DNA of 64,000 nt, taken from contig CM046293.1 of the NCBI GenBank assembly GCA_025267735.1, positions 13,788,560-13,852,559 of the forward strand, given 5' to 3'. The translations under genes were made by a program, and so were the position numbers. Shown here piece after piece: positions 28,325 through 39,222 of this stretch (the first letter of the stretch is position 1; each line of letters begins with the position of its first letter). The notes under the pieces were generated by a model, which worked only from the letters and a program-made list of their open reading frames with translations, ran no database searches and had not been told where the DNA came from. The DNA is from Mactra quadrangularis (lineage: Eukaryota; Mollusca; Bivalvia; Venerida; Mactridae).

Positions 28325-29464
28325 TGCTGCTGTATAGGATCTCCTGACAACGCCACAAGGAATCATGTCGAGATGATCTTGTTGTTTACAAAAATGCGTA
28401 GCTTTCATCTAGACAGAACAATATTAATAGCATCGTTATCTCGTAATTTCTACTTTTAGACAGAGTTTTGTGAGATAGTTTGTTGGTGATAATATTCACA
28501 GTCTGTAATTGGACGGATAGCCGGCCTTAAACACCAAAACATTATTATACTTTTTAAAGTAGAGATTTGACAGTCTGATCGATGTGATTCCATTCCTGCC
28601 CTACATTAGTTCTTCCATACAAACAATCGTTGATATTTGACTGCGTGGAAAATCTGGGTTTTTACTGCATTTGTTCCTGATATGTTTCAGGGTCTATTAA
28701 CAATTTGTTAGGTTCCAAACTCAATAAATCTTTTTTAACTGCTTCGTTTCTTAAGTGAATGTTGTAATTGTAACACTTTTCGTGTTTTGTCTTGCTGTGA
28801 AATTATGGAAATTACCACCGTGCACTTTTGTTATTGAAGAAAAAATATTTTAGTGTGTTTAAAGTACTGCAGCGCTTTTAGCCATGTTGTAATTTTTCTA
28901 TCGTAATGTTCATTCTTTCCCTGACATAACAATTATGTTGTTAGCTGAAATAGTTGTTGGACTTTTTATTTGAAAGATTATTATTCTGTTTACGCGTGGT
29001 AGGGTCGTAAATTCAATCTATGCCAGTAACATTTTGCTCACCGCATTATCGTTTGGCTTTTTACTTTAATTGTTTTAGATCGAATCGGTGGGGTTTTTTG
29101 TTAAAAAGACAAGCTGTGAGATAAAGTTTCTGTACATTGAGAAAACAAATAATTCAACTATGATCAATTTCTAATTACTCGCCCCAAGGATGACTTGTGC
29201 AATAAAGACCGAGTTTAAAAATTGGTTAAACAGTTATTTGAAAGTGTAATAGGATCATTTAAACAATTTACGCTAATGTTGCTAGCATAAACGGCATCAT
29301 TTCCTTGTGAAAAAAAGTATTAAATGTTACATAAGGTGTTTAGAAAGCACTAGGGGTCATTTCAGAAGCGATAAAAATGACTTTGAATGGTGCAAGTATT
29401 TGTTTTCCTATGTTTCAGCTTTCGAACGATTTACTTTTAGACAGTAAAAGTGGCCTTACAAGTT

Positions 29465-29985
29465 GTTTGCAAGATGGTTGTGAAATTAGCAGAACTACTA
29501 TAGTAATACTAGCAGTAATAATATAAGATTACCATTGCATCAAAAAGCTCAATCTTACTGATGAACTTTTAGTAGTAGTAAAATAAAAAAATCGCCAACA
29601 AGATTTTTCCTTCAACATTTGTTTCTGTCAACATTAAGATCACAAGTAGCAGTAAGATGTTACTTCTAGTTTTATCTCCTAATGAAGATAAAATCGAAAC
29701 ATGGTGATTGTATTCTAGAAGTTGGTCATACAAGCAGTTTTTCGGAGAGTATAACATTACGTCTACGAAATGAGGATTTTAAACTGGTTGGCCGAATATA
29801 TCATTGTAGTAGCAAGCACTATATCCTGTAAGTAGATTTTTGGTTGCCTGAAAGAAATTTTTGGTTGCCCGAAATAGAAAGTGGTTGTCCCGGGCAACCA
29901 GACACCTACTGATTTCGTAGACTGTATTTCATAACTTTGTAATTATTTGCAGTCAAAGCTATAACTTTACATTCTTGTGTTAATG
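29465..29985. other. Unit C-specific extra segment, about 520 bp
   Basis: Where A and B continue through a short stretch (7,130-7,210; 17,040-17,115), C has about 500 bp of different sequence before rejoining at CGTCGTTTGTTTAATGTTAGG. It is rich in AGCAGTAATA / AATCTTACTG words, similar in style to the repeat at 52,490-52,830. It reads as an insertion or replacement; no clear ends. Confidence 0.5.
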
Positions 29986-30080
29986 TACATTTAGTTGCAT
30001 TTTTCGCGTCGTTTGTTTAATGTTAGGATTTTCATAGTTGACCGAGATAATGATTCAAAATTCAGAAGATTTCTCAGAAT

Positions 30081-30326
30081 GTGGATATTTCATGTTTTTT
30101 TGGGTTTTTTGATGAACACAATGTTTTGTTTAGGCTTGATAGATCTGTTTGTGAAAAATGTGTCTCTGATCATTTTAATAACAATGGCCACTCTATAAAG
30201 GATTTTTCTTTTATGCCCATTGATCATATAAATAATAATTGGCACCGTTTATTGAAGGAAACAAAATGGATTTATCATTTAAAAACCATGGCCCCATACG
30301 GCTTAAATAATAAGATTTTGTACTAA
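30081..30326 (+). mobile_element. Penelope-like element remnant (C-terminal GIY-YIG-type tail)
   Basis: An 81-codon frame contains, in order, C-x2-C, HFNNNGHSIKDF, a block ending ETKWIYHLKTMAPYGLN, and a stop. The pattern HFN..GHS..DF, then ET.WI..LKT..P.GLN, is the conserved C-terminal part of the GIY-YIG endonuclease domain found in Penelope-like retroelements. The reverse transcriptase and the upstream part of the endonuclease are missing or unreadable, so this is a fragment. It lies in unit C where A and B have unrelated sequence. Confidence 0.6.
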
Positions 30327-31033
30327 CTATTTTATTAATGTCTCCTATGTATTGTATTTTTATGTATATATATATAGTTCATGTATTTGTCTTTCAACAT
30401 TTTGAAAAATGTGTGAAACTGTTAAAATAATTTCCCACATTGACCACCATGAAAGTTTATTTTACGACGAATATAATCACGAAGCAAAAGTAAGTGAATT
30501 AAAAAAACGAAGCACAACCAAATGTAGAAAAATAATTAGTGTAGTGATGTAATTTAAAAACTATAACGCTTATTATATAATGCTTCAGTCTAGGCACATC
30601 GAGTGTATTTTTATTAACAAAAACATTTACTATCTTTTTTAAACGACAAACGAAACAATGAACCATTACAGAACATAAAAGTATATAAATGTCTATATGT
30701 AGACATGGGGGATTGTTAATTTGTCTATGTTCCAGATATGCAACATCCATTTAAATTATATAATTGATAAATGTCTTTATTGAGCATAGTCCCTGAAGGC
30801 TGTGCTCTTAATGGAACGATATTTAGATAGTGCCATGTTGGGAGCAGTTAATATTTATATAATTTGTGCATCTTGATTTTATTATCGCATAAATGTTACA
30901 TTGTATTAACTTTGGTTATTATATATCCCATTAACATTATGTAGTTTTATTGACGTTTTAATGAACATTTGAACAATGTTTCTTTTTATAATAACACTAC
31001 TTCTTGTGTTCTAAAATAGACGGCAATACGTTC

Positions 31034-31094
31034 AGTATGGATTTGTTAGGTTTCAATGTGCACGAAAGTCTTCCTGTATTTCAATACTTTGATT
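31034..31094 (+). repeat. 61-bp dispersed repeat at array right edge
   Basis: From AGTATGGATTTGTTAGG to AATACTTTGATT. It recurs at 39,162-39,222 in direct orientation with 59 of 61 positions equal and no indels. Its first bases coincide with the point where unit C loses similarity to unit A. Confidence 0.85.
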
Positions 31095-31950
31095 CTATTA
31101 TGGCATACCATTAACAGTATATTCTGTTTATTGTCGGCTTAAACTAGAAGTGTTCAAAAGTGTCTCAATTTTAGTACACCATAGAGCCAATAAAGTTTGT
31201 TTAATACTCACCAGAAACGTAAAGTTGTGCGTACTGTGCATTAACAACCCGATATTATCTCCTGCAATATTTTAGCAGAAATTATTCAGTATTGTCAAAT
31301 CACAGCGAAAACAAACCTGTCAAATATGCCCTACTTTATCAATAGTCACAAAAGAACAATGAAATGATTCGAGACAACAAAATGACAAGTTTAAGTGCAT
31401 GGCAATAAATAAAATGGATTTTCTTCCGTAAAGTTTCGATAAAATTGTTTAAAATGTCCATTATTTAGAACGTGATTGGACAGTTCCTGGGGATTGTATC
31501 ACGTGGGACAATTATCTGTTCTAGGCTTACTTTGAACTGTCATTTATTGCTAACAACCATTGATCATTTCGCTTATGTTACTGGAGATAAAAGACTCGAC
31601 CAAACGAGTTTGACATTTGGACTATTACTTGAGCTCATAAATATGTAATACTAGCACGTGATTGTCTGACAGGTTGGTTTGACCTGGCATTGAAACTGTA
31701 ATTGTAAGATACGTACTTTAGAAGCCGGGTAAATTATCGTCTGCAAGAACTTTAAGTAAAATATTCTACCTATAGCTGTTAATGTCTGTTGGTATTTTCG
31801 TGTCAATTTTAATTTGGCGGTATATCTGTTTTTTGGACAACAATTTCTTGCAGGATCGATTAAAATAAAAGTTCACCTGATTTCATTTCCAGTTACTGTG
31901 AAAACATGAACTACCACTTGTTAAAATAGCCTCATAGAAGAAAAATATCT
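31095..31950. other. Single-copy stretch, nothing recognised
   Basis: AT-rich sequence immediately right of the array. No coding frame, tRNA or clear repeat. A CACGTG E-box (in TATCACGTGGGA, near 31,500) and another CACGTG (near 31,656) occur. A 5' untranslated exon for the transcript using the exon at 32,766 could lie here or further left, but none can be identified by eye. Confidence 0.4.
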
Positions 31951-32638
31951 TGTGTCGCCTGATATAATCAGGATACATATAGGTGTTTCTTGCGGTGTCG
32001 GCGTCGGCGGCGGCATCCCATTGCTTGTCCAGGATATAACTCTGAAACTACAGGAGGTATTAATATGAAACTTTGTATGTAGATATATCACATCAAGTAC
32101 ATGTGCTGTGCATAAAAACTGTAACTCTGCCTCACCTACGTTTGTAGTTATTGATCCTTTTTTATACTTTAAACTTTATCCGGGACATAACTCTAAAACT
32201 ACAAAAGGTATTGATGTGAAACTTTGTATGTAGAAAGATCTCATCAGGTAAAAGTGTTGTCCATAAGAACTGTTACTCTGCTTTTCCAGATTTTTTAGTT
32301 ATTGTCGTTTTGGTGTCGCCTTAAATAGTCTTTAGCATAATTTTGAAGTTATTGCCCTTTGTGATTCTCATACTTTTTGCTAGCCCAGGACATAACTGTT
32401 AAAGTATTGTAGATATCAACTTAAAACTTTAGAGCTGAATAGATCACATTGTGGGGAGGTACAGTGCACAAGAACCATAAGTGTCCTTTGCATAATTTTG
32501 GACTTATTGCTCATATGCCATTTCCATTCTTAAAAGGTATTTTCCTATTTTGCCTGTCTGAGATATAACCCTATTCCCGATAGATTCCATATTCTTCAGA
32601 AAAAAGGTAAAACTGGTATTTCATTGTCAGGCGACACA
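31951..32638. repeat. Dispersed repeat with short inverted ends and three ~140-bp subrepeats
   Basis: The left end TGTGTCGCCTGATA and right end TGTCAGGCGACACA are inverted copies of each other. TCT follows or precedes both, a possible 3-bp target duplication. Inside, a unit starting near CCAGGATATAACTCTGAAAC (32,030), CGGGACATAACTCTAAAAC (about 32,178) and CCAGGACATAACTGTTAAAG (about 32,386) occurs three times. Each unit has the word order GGTATT, TGAAACTTTGTATGTAGA, CAT and TTATTG. Repeats of this style are common in bivalve genomes (recalled from general knowledge). It ends 127 bp before the exon at 32,766. Confidence 0.7.
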
Positions 32639-32765
32639 TCTTACTTGAGTTCTAGTTCTAAGATCATTCCACCGTGTAGACCATCGATGTTAATGTTCCA
32701 GTCGTCAAGTGAGATCAAAGTTTTGAAAAGTCCAGTTATTACTTTAATATTTGTTACCATTTCAG

Positions 32766-32924
32766 GACTACTAACTTCAGTTAAAGATGGCTGAACTAAA
32801 GAATATCAAAAGTTTGGACAACAACTCTCCAGGAAACATTAACTATGGTTTCTCAGCCACACCTGAGTCAAACAGTGATTTCGGCAGTAAATCAACCATC
32901 CAGAATCATACACCATACGATGAA
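32766..32924 (+). CDS. SLC23A: Candidate alternative first coding exon 1a of the SLC23 transporter
   Basis: A 3' splice site (TTTGTTACCATTTCAG, ending 32,765) is followed by a short leader and ATG at 32,787 in good context (AAAGATGG). The 46-codon frame (starts MAELKNIKSL, ends HTPYDE) ends at 32,924 before a strong donor GTAAGT, phase 0. The peptide is polar, rich in Asn and Ser, and has no membrane segment, like the cytosolic N-terminal tails of SLC23 proteins. Phase 0 fits the acceptor at 57,287. The acceptor upstream implies a non-coding exon further 5'. No other downstream exon is visible on this strand before the other candidate first exons, but the 24-kb distance leaves open that it belongs to another gene. 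Confidence 0.5.
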
Positions 32925-34083
32925 GTAAGTCTATGGATTAATATACAATCTGTTTTTGATTTAAAAGAAACACTTATCTATTTGAATATGTAATGCATAA
33001 TTTAACATGGAACTTAACTATTATCACTACACAAACTCGTATATTCAACTTAACAGCATATCAATGGTTTATCGTGTTGATGGTCCAAGAAACGTAAATT
33101 TTTGAAATGTAACAGAACGATAATAATCGAATTGCAATACATGTATATTGCATTACGAATTTTTGCGAAGACTAGCGAACACATGCATCATCTTAGATGG
33201 ATAAGCATTTCATACAAATGTGTATTTTCAAATAATCTCTCGGCACATGTTTGAAACATTTGTGTACAATGGGCTATTTTTTAGAATAATGCATAATTTA
33301 AAGAATTTCAAATGTTATCTCCCTTTTAAGGTTTGCATTTTTCAATGATTTACTATTGATATGCTGTTAAGTTGAGCTTACGAGTATGTATATTGTCATT
33401 TCGTCGAGGTCATAACTTTCAATGAAAATTGAAAATAACAAAAGTTCAATTTTCTATCAGGTAAAGAGCAAGTTTCGGTTCCTTGTGAAAATTGAAAGAT
33501 AATACTGGAAGAAGATTGCGATAGAGAGTATTATCAAGCCTCTTACGATCATTTTAATGGTAAACCCCTCCATCTTGTACTGTAAAATTAATCAGACCAA
33601 AGACGAGTTAAAAGACACACTTGAAGGGAAGCTAACTGCATTACGGTTGTCCATTAGACTAAAGATTATAATTTTAATAATAAAAGGGAGGTAATTCAAA
33701 ACTTTTCCATAAATGCTACTCGTAGTTTTCTCCCTTAGAAGAGTTGTACATATTAAACTTATATTTTACCAGTAAAGTAAATAGTTAGTTATGACGATAT
33801 CAACTGTGATCCACAGCATTTGTCTCTCTTTGAATATGAAACTGTCTAAATACAAAACATCATAGCCCTTATTTGCTAAGGACTTGGTCACAAGCCACAT
33901 GTGTGTTTGGTACTGTAAGATGCAACTCGTAATTAGTACTTTGTATGATGGATTTCGGCATGTCACAGCATTGACAGCAACAGTATAAAACCTACAATAT
34001 TTTATTTATTTATGGTCAATTTTGGACCTTAGACGTTGAACAATCTTTGGCATGAAAAAGCTCGACTCTACGTTGAACTAAAT
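32925..34083. other. Putative intron sequence, nothing recognised
   Basis: AT-rich, no conserved coding frame on either strand. A frame at 33,766-33,966 (minus) has no recognisable features. Confidence 0.4.
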
Positions 34084-34519
34084 GCTGAGAGCTGAGGGCT
34101 GAGAGCTGAAGGCTGAGAGCTGAGGGCTGAGAGCTGAGGGCTGAGAGGTGAGAGCTGAGGGGCTGAGGGCTGAGAGCTGAAGGCTGAGAGCTGAGGGCTG
34201 AGAGCTGAGGGCTGAGAGCTAAGAGCTGAGAGCTGAGGGCTGAGGGCTGAGAGCTGAGGGGCTGAGAGCTGAGGGCTGAGAGCTGAGGGGCTGAGTGCTG
34301 AGGGCTGAGAGCTGAGGGCTAAGAGCTGAGGGCTGAGAGCTGAGGGGCTGAGGGCTGAGAGCTGAGGGCTAAGAGCTGAGGGGCTGAGGGCTAAGAGCTG
34401 AGGGGCTGAGGGGCTGAGGGCTGAGAGCTGAGGGCTGAGGGCTGAGAGCTGAGGGGCTCAGGGCTGAGAGCTGAGGGCTAAGAGCTGAGGGCTGAGAGCT
34501 GAGGGCTGAGAGCTTAGGG
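34084..34519. repeat. Heptamer satellite (GCTGAGA/GCTGAGG)n
   Basis: About 430 bp of almost pure 7-bp units alternating GCTGAGA and GCTGAGG. Occasional 8-9-bp units carry an extra G (GCTGAGGGG) and there are GCTAAGA variants. Strong strand asymmetry: purine-rich top strand, G with very little C beyond the one per unit. It decays at GAGCTTAGGGATAAGC. Confidence 0.95.
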
Positions 34520-34578
34520 ATAAGCGGTTTAAAGTCTTCTTCCAATTACATGTTCAGGTGACATTACAATCTTATATG

Positions 34579-34795
34579 ATAACGGTGACGGTGATTGGCT
34601 AACGTTAAATGCTAACTGAACGCAGGGCTGGTTAATATTGTCGGATTTTGAGTACAGCAATATGTACTCTACACAAACTGACCGATGAACACAATTCAAT
34701 CATATAATATATTCTGCTGTACTAAAAAACCGACAATATTAACCAGCCCTGCGTTCAGTTAGCATTTAACGTTAGCCAATCACGGTTACCGTTAT
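34579..34795. mobile_element. Fold-back (inverted-repeat) element, 217 bp
   Basis: Two arms of about 85 bp (34,579-34,664 and 34,711-34,795) are near-perfect reverse complements. The left arm includes TTGGCTAACGTTAAATGCTA and the right arm TAGCATTTAACGTTAGCCAA; outer ends are ATAACGGTGACGG and CGGTTACCGTTAT. A spacer of about 46 bp separates them. Arm identity is very high, so it is young or recently converted. No clear target duplication. It lies 60 bp right of the heptamer satellite. Confidence 0.8.
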
Positions 34796-35055
34796 GAACG
34801 GTTAATTGAACGATCCGTTGAAGTGCAAACGTTTTAAGATGGCGGACAAGAGAGTCGTTACTTCTATTTTATTAGAATAATTCGGAGAGGAGGACTTGTT
34901 TTTTTTTGTTTACTTGTTTTTGTAAATGTATTGCAATATAAATGATGGGAAGATAAGAACCCAAGACATCTTTATAGATAAAAGACAATAATAATAATAA
35001 AACAAATCAAAGCACTGAAAGTACTGGGGTATTCATTGTGTTTAGATTTATTCAA

Positions 35056-35262
35056 TTTTTGTTGGGTTTTATGCTGTGGCAACACCTTATAAAGGTTATA
35101 TCACAGCGGTCAGTCCACCTACTCACTGTTCCTGAAGGGGCTTTATTTCTGGATTTAGCTGTTAACAAACTACTAGGTGCATACTTCGTCAGTGACTGAC
35201 GCCTGTCCTACATGACTTAGAATCAGGGGAAGGAGACAGAATGGCCGTAAAAATTATTAATG
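35056..35262 (-). mobile_element. tRNA-Lys-derived SINE body, head missing
   Basis: Same central body as the SINE at 41,416-41,778. Landmarks are GTTGGGTTTTATGCTGTGGC, GGTTATATCACAGCGGTCAG, CTGGATTTAGCTGTTAAC, GTCAGTGACTGACG, CCTACATGA and GAATGGCCGTA. The tRNA-like head expected beyond 35,262 is absent, so the copy is 5'-truncated. Confidence 0.75.
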
Positions 35263-35939
35263 CTGTCGATTACATTTTTTTCAAACTCTCTTCACAATAA
35301 AAATCTGCTTGAGTCATTTACAATATTGAACGATTGAATTTACGTATTACTATGACTACTGTTGTAATTAGTCAAAGCTATTAACTGTTACAATATGACT
35401 ATCACATTGTTTAATTAGTCTGTGTGTCAAAAAAATCTCTAATATAGGAGAGATTTAAAACTATGTCATTGTTATCTGTTATGTGTGCTACGTAGTACAC
35501 ATTTTTTAGTAAAGTTGGACTAACTCCCTGCTGCTAATCTATGATTTATATAGTAACTGAACAGAAAATAATGTATTTAAACCCCATTTCTGCTTATCAT
35601 AAATGTCTTAGAAATTAATTTTACCTGCACTGATGGTGTTTAATGATGAAGGTTAAAATTTACAGATATAATTGAGAATTAATTGTATGATAAATTTATT
35701 TTTTTCATTCGATAACCTGATTTAACAAAGAGGTTAATGTCGTCAAGTGAATGGGACTATTTTTTGGAAAATAGTTGAAAGTGTTTTATATGCACAAATT
35801 ATCTATATCTTGTAAGAAAATAAACAAATGTTAAGATTCAAAGTGTTATACTAAGATTTAATACCCGAGTTCATTATTACACAAAAACTAGTTATTTTGA
35901 AGAAAAAGTGATATATGTTCCAAACATTAATTATGTTGA
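35263..35939. other. Nothing recognised
   Basis: AT-rich single-copy sequence without coding signal or visible repeat structure. Confidence 0.4.
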
Positions 35940-36378
35940 TGACTTCAACAAGTTCAAAGATACTATTTCGATATCACTCTTTACCTTCTTATCATTCATA
36001 GTCAACTGTGTTTCATATTTCATTTTACAGGCCCATTATTCTACTGATCGAGGGGTCGTAGGTTTTATTCACGGGCGGGGCATACTTTCGTTGAGCTTAG
36101 TTATGAAATAATTTCTACGGTAATTCTCCCTCCTACCACTCAGTCACCGATGCGATTTGTTTTTGGTTAACACCTAGATCCAGAGATTTTGCCTTTTCAG
36201 GAACAGTGAGTGGATGGACTGATCTCCGTGATATAACCTATACAATATGTGTTGCTATGGCGTTAAGGCCACAATGAATTGATCATATGTTCTATGAATT
36301 TTGTCTCAAAAAATGGATCGAGCCAGCGAAAAAAAAACCATTTTGAGAAGCGAGCGAAAGGCGAGGAATAAATGTGTG
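35940..36378 (+). repeat. Inverted-duplicate arm containing a SINE (+)
   Basis: The whole segment has an inverted counterpart at 40,575-41,115. The left part shares CTATTTCGATATC and GTCAACTGTGTTTCATATTT. The middle is a SINE body (about 36,035-36,274), with a head fragment TCTACTGATCGAGGGGTCGT and reading through to TTGCTATGGCGTTAAGGCC. The right part shares GTTCTATG.ATTTTGTCT and a GCGAGCGAAAGG tail. Similarity extends beyond the SINE on both sides, so the mobile or duplicated unit is larger than the SINE. The frame at 35,908-36,111 runs through this repeat and is not proposed as a gene. Confidence 0.75.
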
Positions 36379-37718
36379 ATATTTTCATGAGCATTTTTAT
36401 ACAAATGGAAAAATACATGTTAAATATGAACTTTATACAGAAAACCACATTATAACATGTAGTTCAGAAAAGCATAATAGGTAACTTTTTAGTGTTTATA
36501 CCAGTTGGTCATTTATTCAGCATATTGATGTGATACAATCATGTACATTTAAAGATAAAATATGTCAAAATCTTTCTTACTTGAACTTTATTATTTTGAT
36601 ATTGGGGTACAGGGCATATAGTTTTGATTATTTTGCAGGTTGTTGTAAGAAAGATTATTTGCTGTTAACATGCATAAATGCTTTTAATAGGGTACATACA
36701 TCATAAATGACTGTATTTTGTTCCATTTGCATTTACTATACTGCATAGCTAATACATTAAGTGAATTCATTCAATATTAACCTTTAATTAAATTTTCCAA
36801 TATTTCTGTACAATTTAGAATCAGCTCGGCTAACATCATGATAGATCAAACCTGTTGATGTTGGTGTTTAAGTAAAGTCTTAATGTTATTGGGTAAATAA
36901 GAGATTGACTCAACAACATACAACTGCTCAAAATAATTTAGTAATCCAGAATGAGTACCAGCTGAGCACCCCCGTAAATATAAATGGACGAGTCTTGTTG
37001 ACTTTTTGAGTATAAATAAAGTTATATTATTTGGATAATATGGGAACGACTAAACAACAAACAACTACTAAGATTACTTAAGCCATCATGTATGAGGATT
37101 TTTGAGTCAGCATCCCTATAAAATAAAAATGGACCAAATTGGTAAACTTTAAAGCGAATAAATACAGGCTTGTCATTTATGCCAACTATGCTATAGACTT
37201 AACAAGAAACAACTGCAACATGTAAATATACCTAAATTATGTGAAAGAAAACAATTACATCAGAACCCTTCTAAAATAAAAATTGACTAAACCTTTAGGT
37301 ATATAAATATAGCCTTGGTGTACGTTATGCAAAATACAACTTTATTTCAAAATAAGTCGGTTGAGTATTTTGGGCATTAACAATTATAATGTTAAATATT
37401 CTACCCCGTCTTACCTGCTTGTCGTATATAGCATTTTGAATTATTTTTACACAGCAGGGGGGGACATATGACGTCACATAACCAGAGCTGTGTAGAGTTG
37501 ATGAAAACATCAAGTTTACGTCAGTGTTCAACTGATGATCATGTGTTAATATAAAGTTTATGGTAAACGTGCATTGCATTTATAATTGATGTTTTCATTT
37601 TATAAGTGAAAAGTAACTAGAGCAATTTTTTTTTTCATTTTCTGAATTTTAAGTGCGAAAATCTGACGAACATGATCAAATTTTTGTAGCCTAAACAAAA
37701 AAAAAAACTCATGTAATT
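36379..37718. other. Nothing recognised
   Basis: AT-rich. Short open frames (36,263-36,448 minus, 37,325-37,579 minus) show no conserved features. Confidence 0.4.
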
Positions 37719-37796
37719 TTACGCGACCAGGATTGGAACCCGCAATCTCATGATTCGTAGTCTGTCATGCTAACCACTACGCCACTGCCGCGACAA
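37719..37796 (-). repeat. tRNA-like sequence (degenerate, Arg-ACG-like)
   Basis: On the minus strand an A-box-like GTGGCGTAGTGGTTAGCATG and a B box GGGTTCCAATCC are spaced as in a tRNA. Ends CGCGGC and GGTCGCG can pair as a partial acceptor stem. The anticodon stem is broken (CTACGAA would be the loop), so a working tRNA is unlikely. It is a tRNA pseudogene or SINE head; no tail identified. Confidence 0.55.
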
Positions 37797-38208
37797 CCTT
37801 AATAGGTTGTCCTCACATGAATGATTTTCTCTACAGCCTGATTGATATTTGGATATTTTGTTATGTATTTCTAAGTATTCACACAACCTAGGTTTTATCA
37901 TTTTTTGCATTCCGCGACAATGAATATTTAGCTACATTTATATACATATACAAGTGCGTGGCAGATAGAAAATGCGCAATAATACAAAATAACTTTTCTC
38001 CGTACACAGATAGAATAAAGTTTGATTAATGTGAAATAACATTGAATATCATAATTTTAAGTATTTGTTTAAATTTGTATTTTTTTTCAACTCGTCTGCA
38101 ATTGATAGTATACACATTTTTCTGTTGCTTTATTATTTTCTGGGTCGCAACAGAGTTCAATTATGTGTTGTTCGTTCTTTTTCAAATTTCTGAGAGCGTT
38201 GACATAGA

Positions 38209-38234
38209 AAGGAATTGTTTGAAAACAATTCCTT
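38209..38234. repeat. Palindrome, 12-bp arms
   Basis: AAGGAATTGTTT, spacer GA, AAACAATTCCTT: perfect arms with a 2-nt loop. No known family. Confidence 0.8.
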
Positions 38235-38640
38235 CCAATAATGTGAATGACTGTAAACTGCATATAGAGAAACAGATTTAGTTACGAGTACTTTCCTTCA
38301 ATTCCTTTGTCTTCCGATGTCACTCAGCAAATGCGTAATTAAATTGACGCGTAGGAATACACAGATGATCGATGAAACAAAAGAACTATTTGCGAACTAT
38401 TTTATTGTAGCGGAATTATCCGGATATGGATGCTGTTAGGTCTCGTTGATTAAATATAGGACTCCGATCGGAATACCACTATTAATCTATTGGTAACAGA
38501 GTATTCATTGTTAACACGATGAATACAAAAATGATTTTTGAGTACAAACTAATTACCCTACATTCGACAATGGTACTACCTGCCAACCGCTTTATCATGC
38601 AGAGCGATTGACTCATAATTATGTTAACTTTGTTTTTTTA

Positions 38641-38666
38641 GACTTTTGGCGATTTCGCCGAAAGTC
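38641..38666. repeat. Hairpin, 12-bp arms
   Basis: GACTTTTGGCGA, loop TT, TCGCCGAAAGTC: 11 of 12 positions pair, the other being a T/G wobble on the RNA level. It does not match the histone 3' stem-loop. Confidence 0.7.
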
Positions 38667-39161
38667 TTAAGTTATACCACAGATCGAAAACTATCGACGA
38701 AAATGCCTGACCAGTTTAACCTGTGGAGTGATACATGTGTCTCTGATTTACTTCGCAGTCAATTTCTAGGCGATAAAAGTAGTTCCGCCATCTGACTCGA
38801 TCAGTGACAGGTGTTTACTAATATAGATAAGCGTATGGAAGGTGCGTAGTCAAATATATTGATAGTGTTTGTAGCTGTCTAATGTAATAATACTGCGGTA
38901 ATTGTATTGTATTATTTGAAGGTTCGGTTGTTTTACAGTATTGTACTATATTTATCATATTTAAGTATACACTAATGAATCTACAGAATGTGTATGCAAA
39001 GTGTACAGGGGGGAAACTGTACTTCAATATTGTTTATGGCAAGAAGAGGAAAGTAATTTTTTTATAATATTTGCCCGTAATACAGGGTAGAATAAACATT
39101 TCGCCCGCATTTTTTATCTGCTCGGTTCGTACTTGAATCTAATGTGTAAGGAGTAATTATT

Positions 39162-39222
39162 AGTATGGATTTGTTAGGTTTCAATGTGCACGAAAGTATT
39201 TCTGTATTTCAATACTTTGATT
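39162..39222 (+). repeat. 61-bp dispersed repeat, second copy
   Basis: Direct copy of 31,034-31,094 with two substitutions and no indels. Flanks are unrelated. Confidence 0.85.

Larger units (their letters stand above)
23733..31039. repeat. Large tandem-array unit C (partial, right end of array)
   Basis: Colinear with A 1-8,134, then similarity stops at TTCAGTATG (31,031-31,039). It retains the 1,150-1,620-type block that B lost. It has one 1.3-kb block of the A2 type, a single 34-bp minisatellite unit, a local duplication (27,516-27,806) and two regions not shared with A or B (about 29,465-29,985 and 30,090-30,440). Confidence 0.9.
37797..39161. other. Stretch with two small palindromes only
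   Basis: No gene recognised. It contains a perfect 12-bp-arm palindrome (38,209-38,234) and a 12-bp-arm hairpin (38,641-38,666), listed separately. The frame at 38,042-38,281 simply runs through the first palindrome. Confidence 0.4.

Noticed and set aside
37719..37796. Functional tRNA-Arg gene
   Set aside because: A and B boxes are present but the anticodon stem does not pair; best seen as a pseudogene or SINE head.
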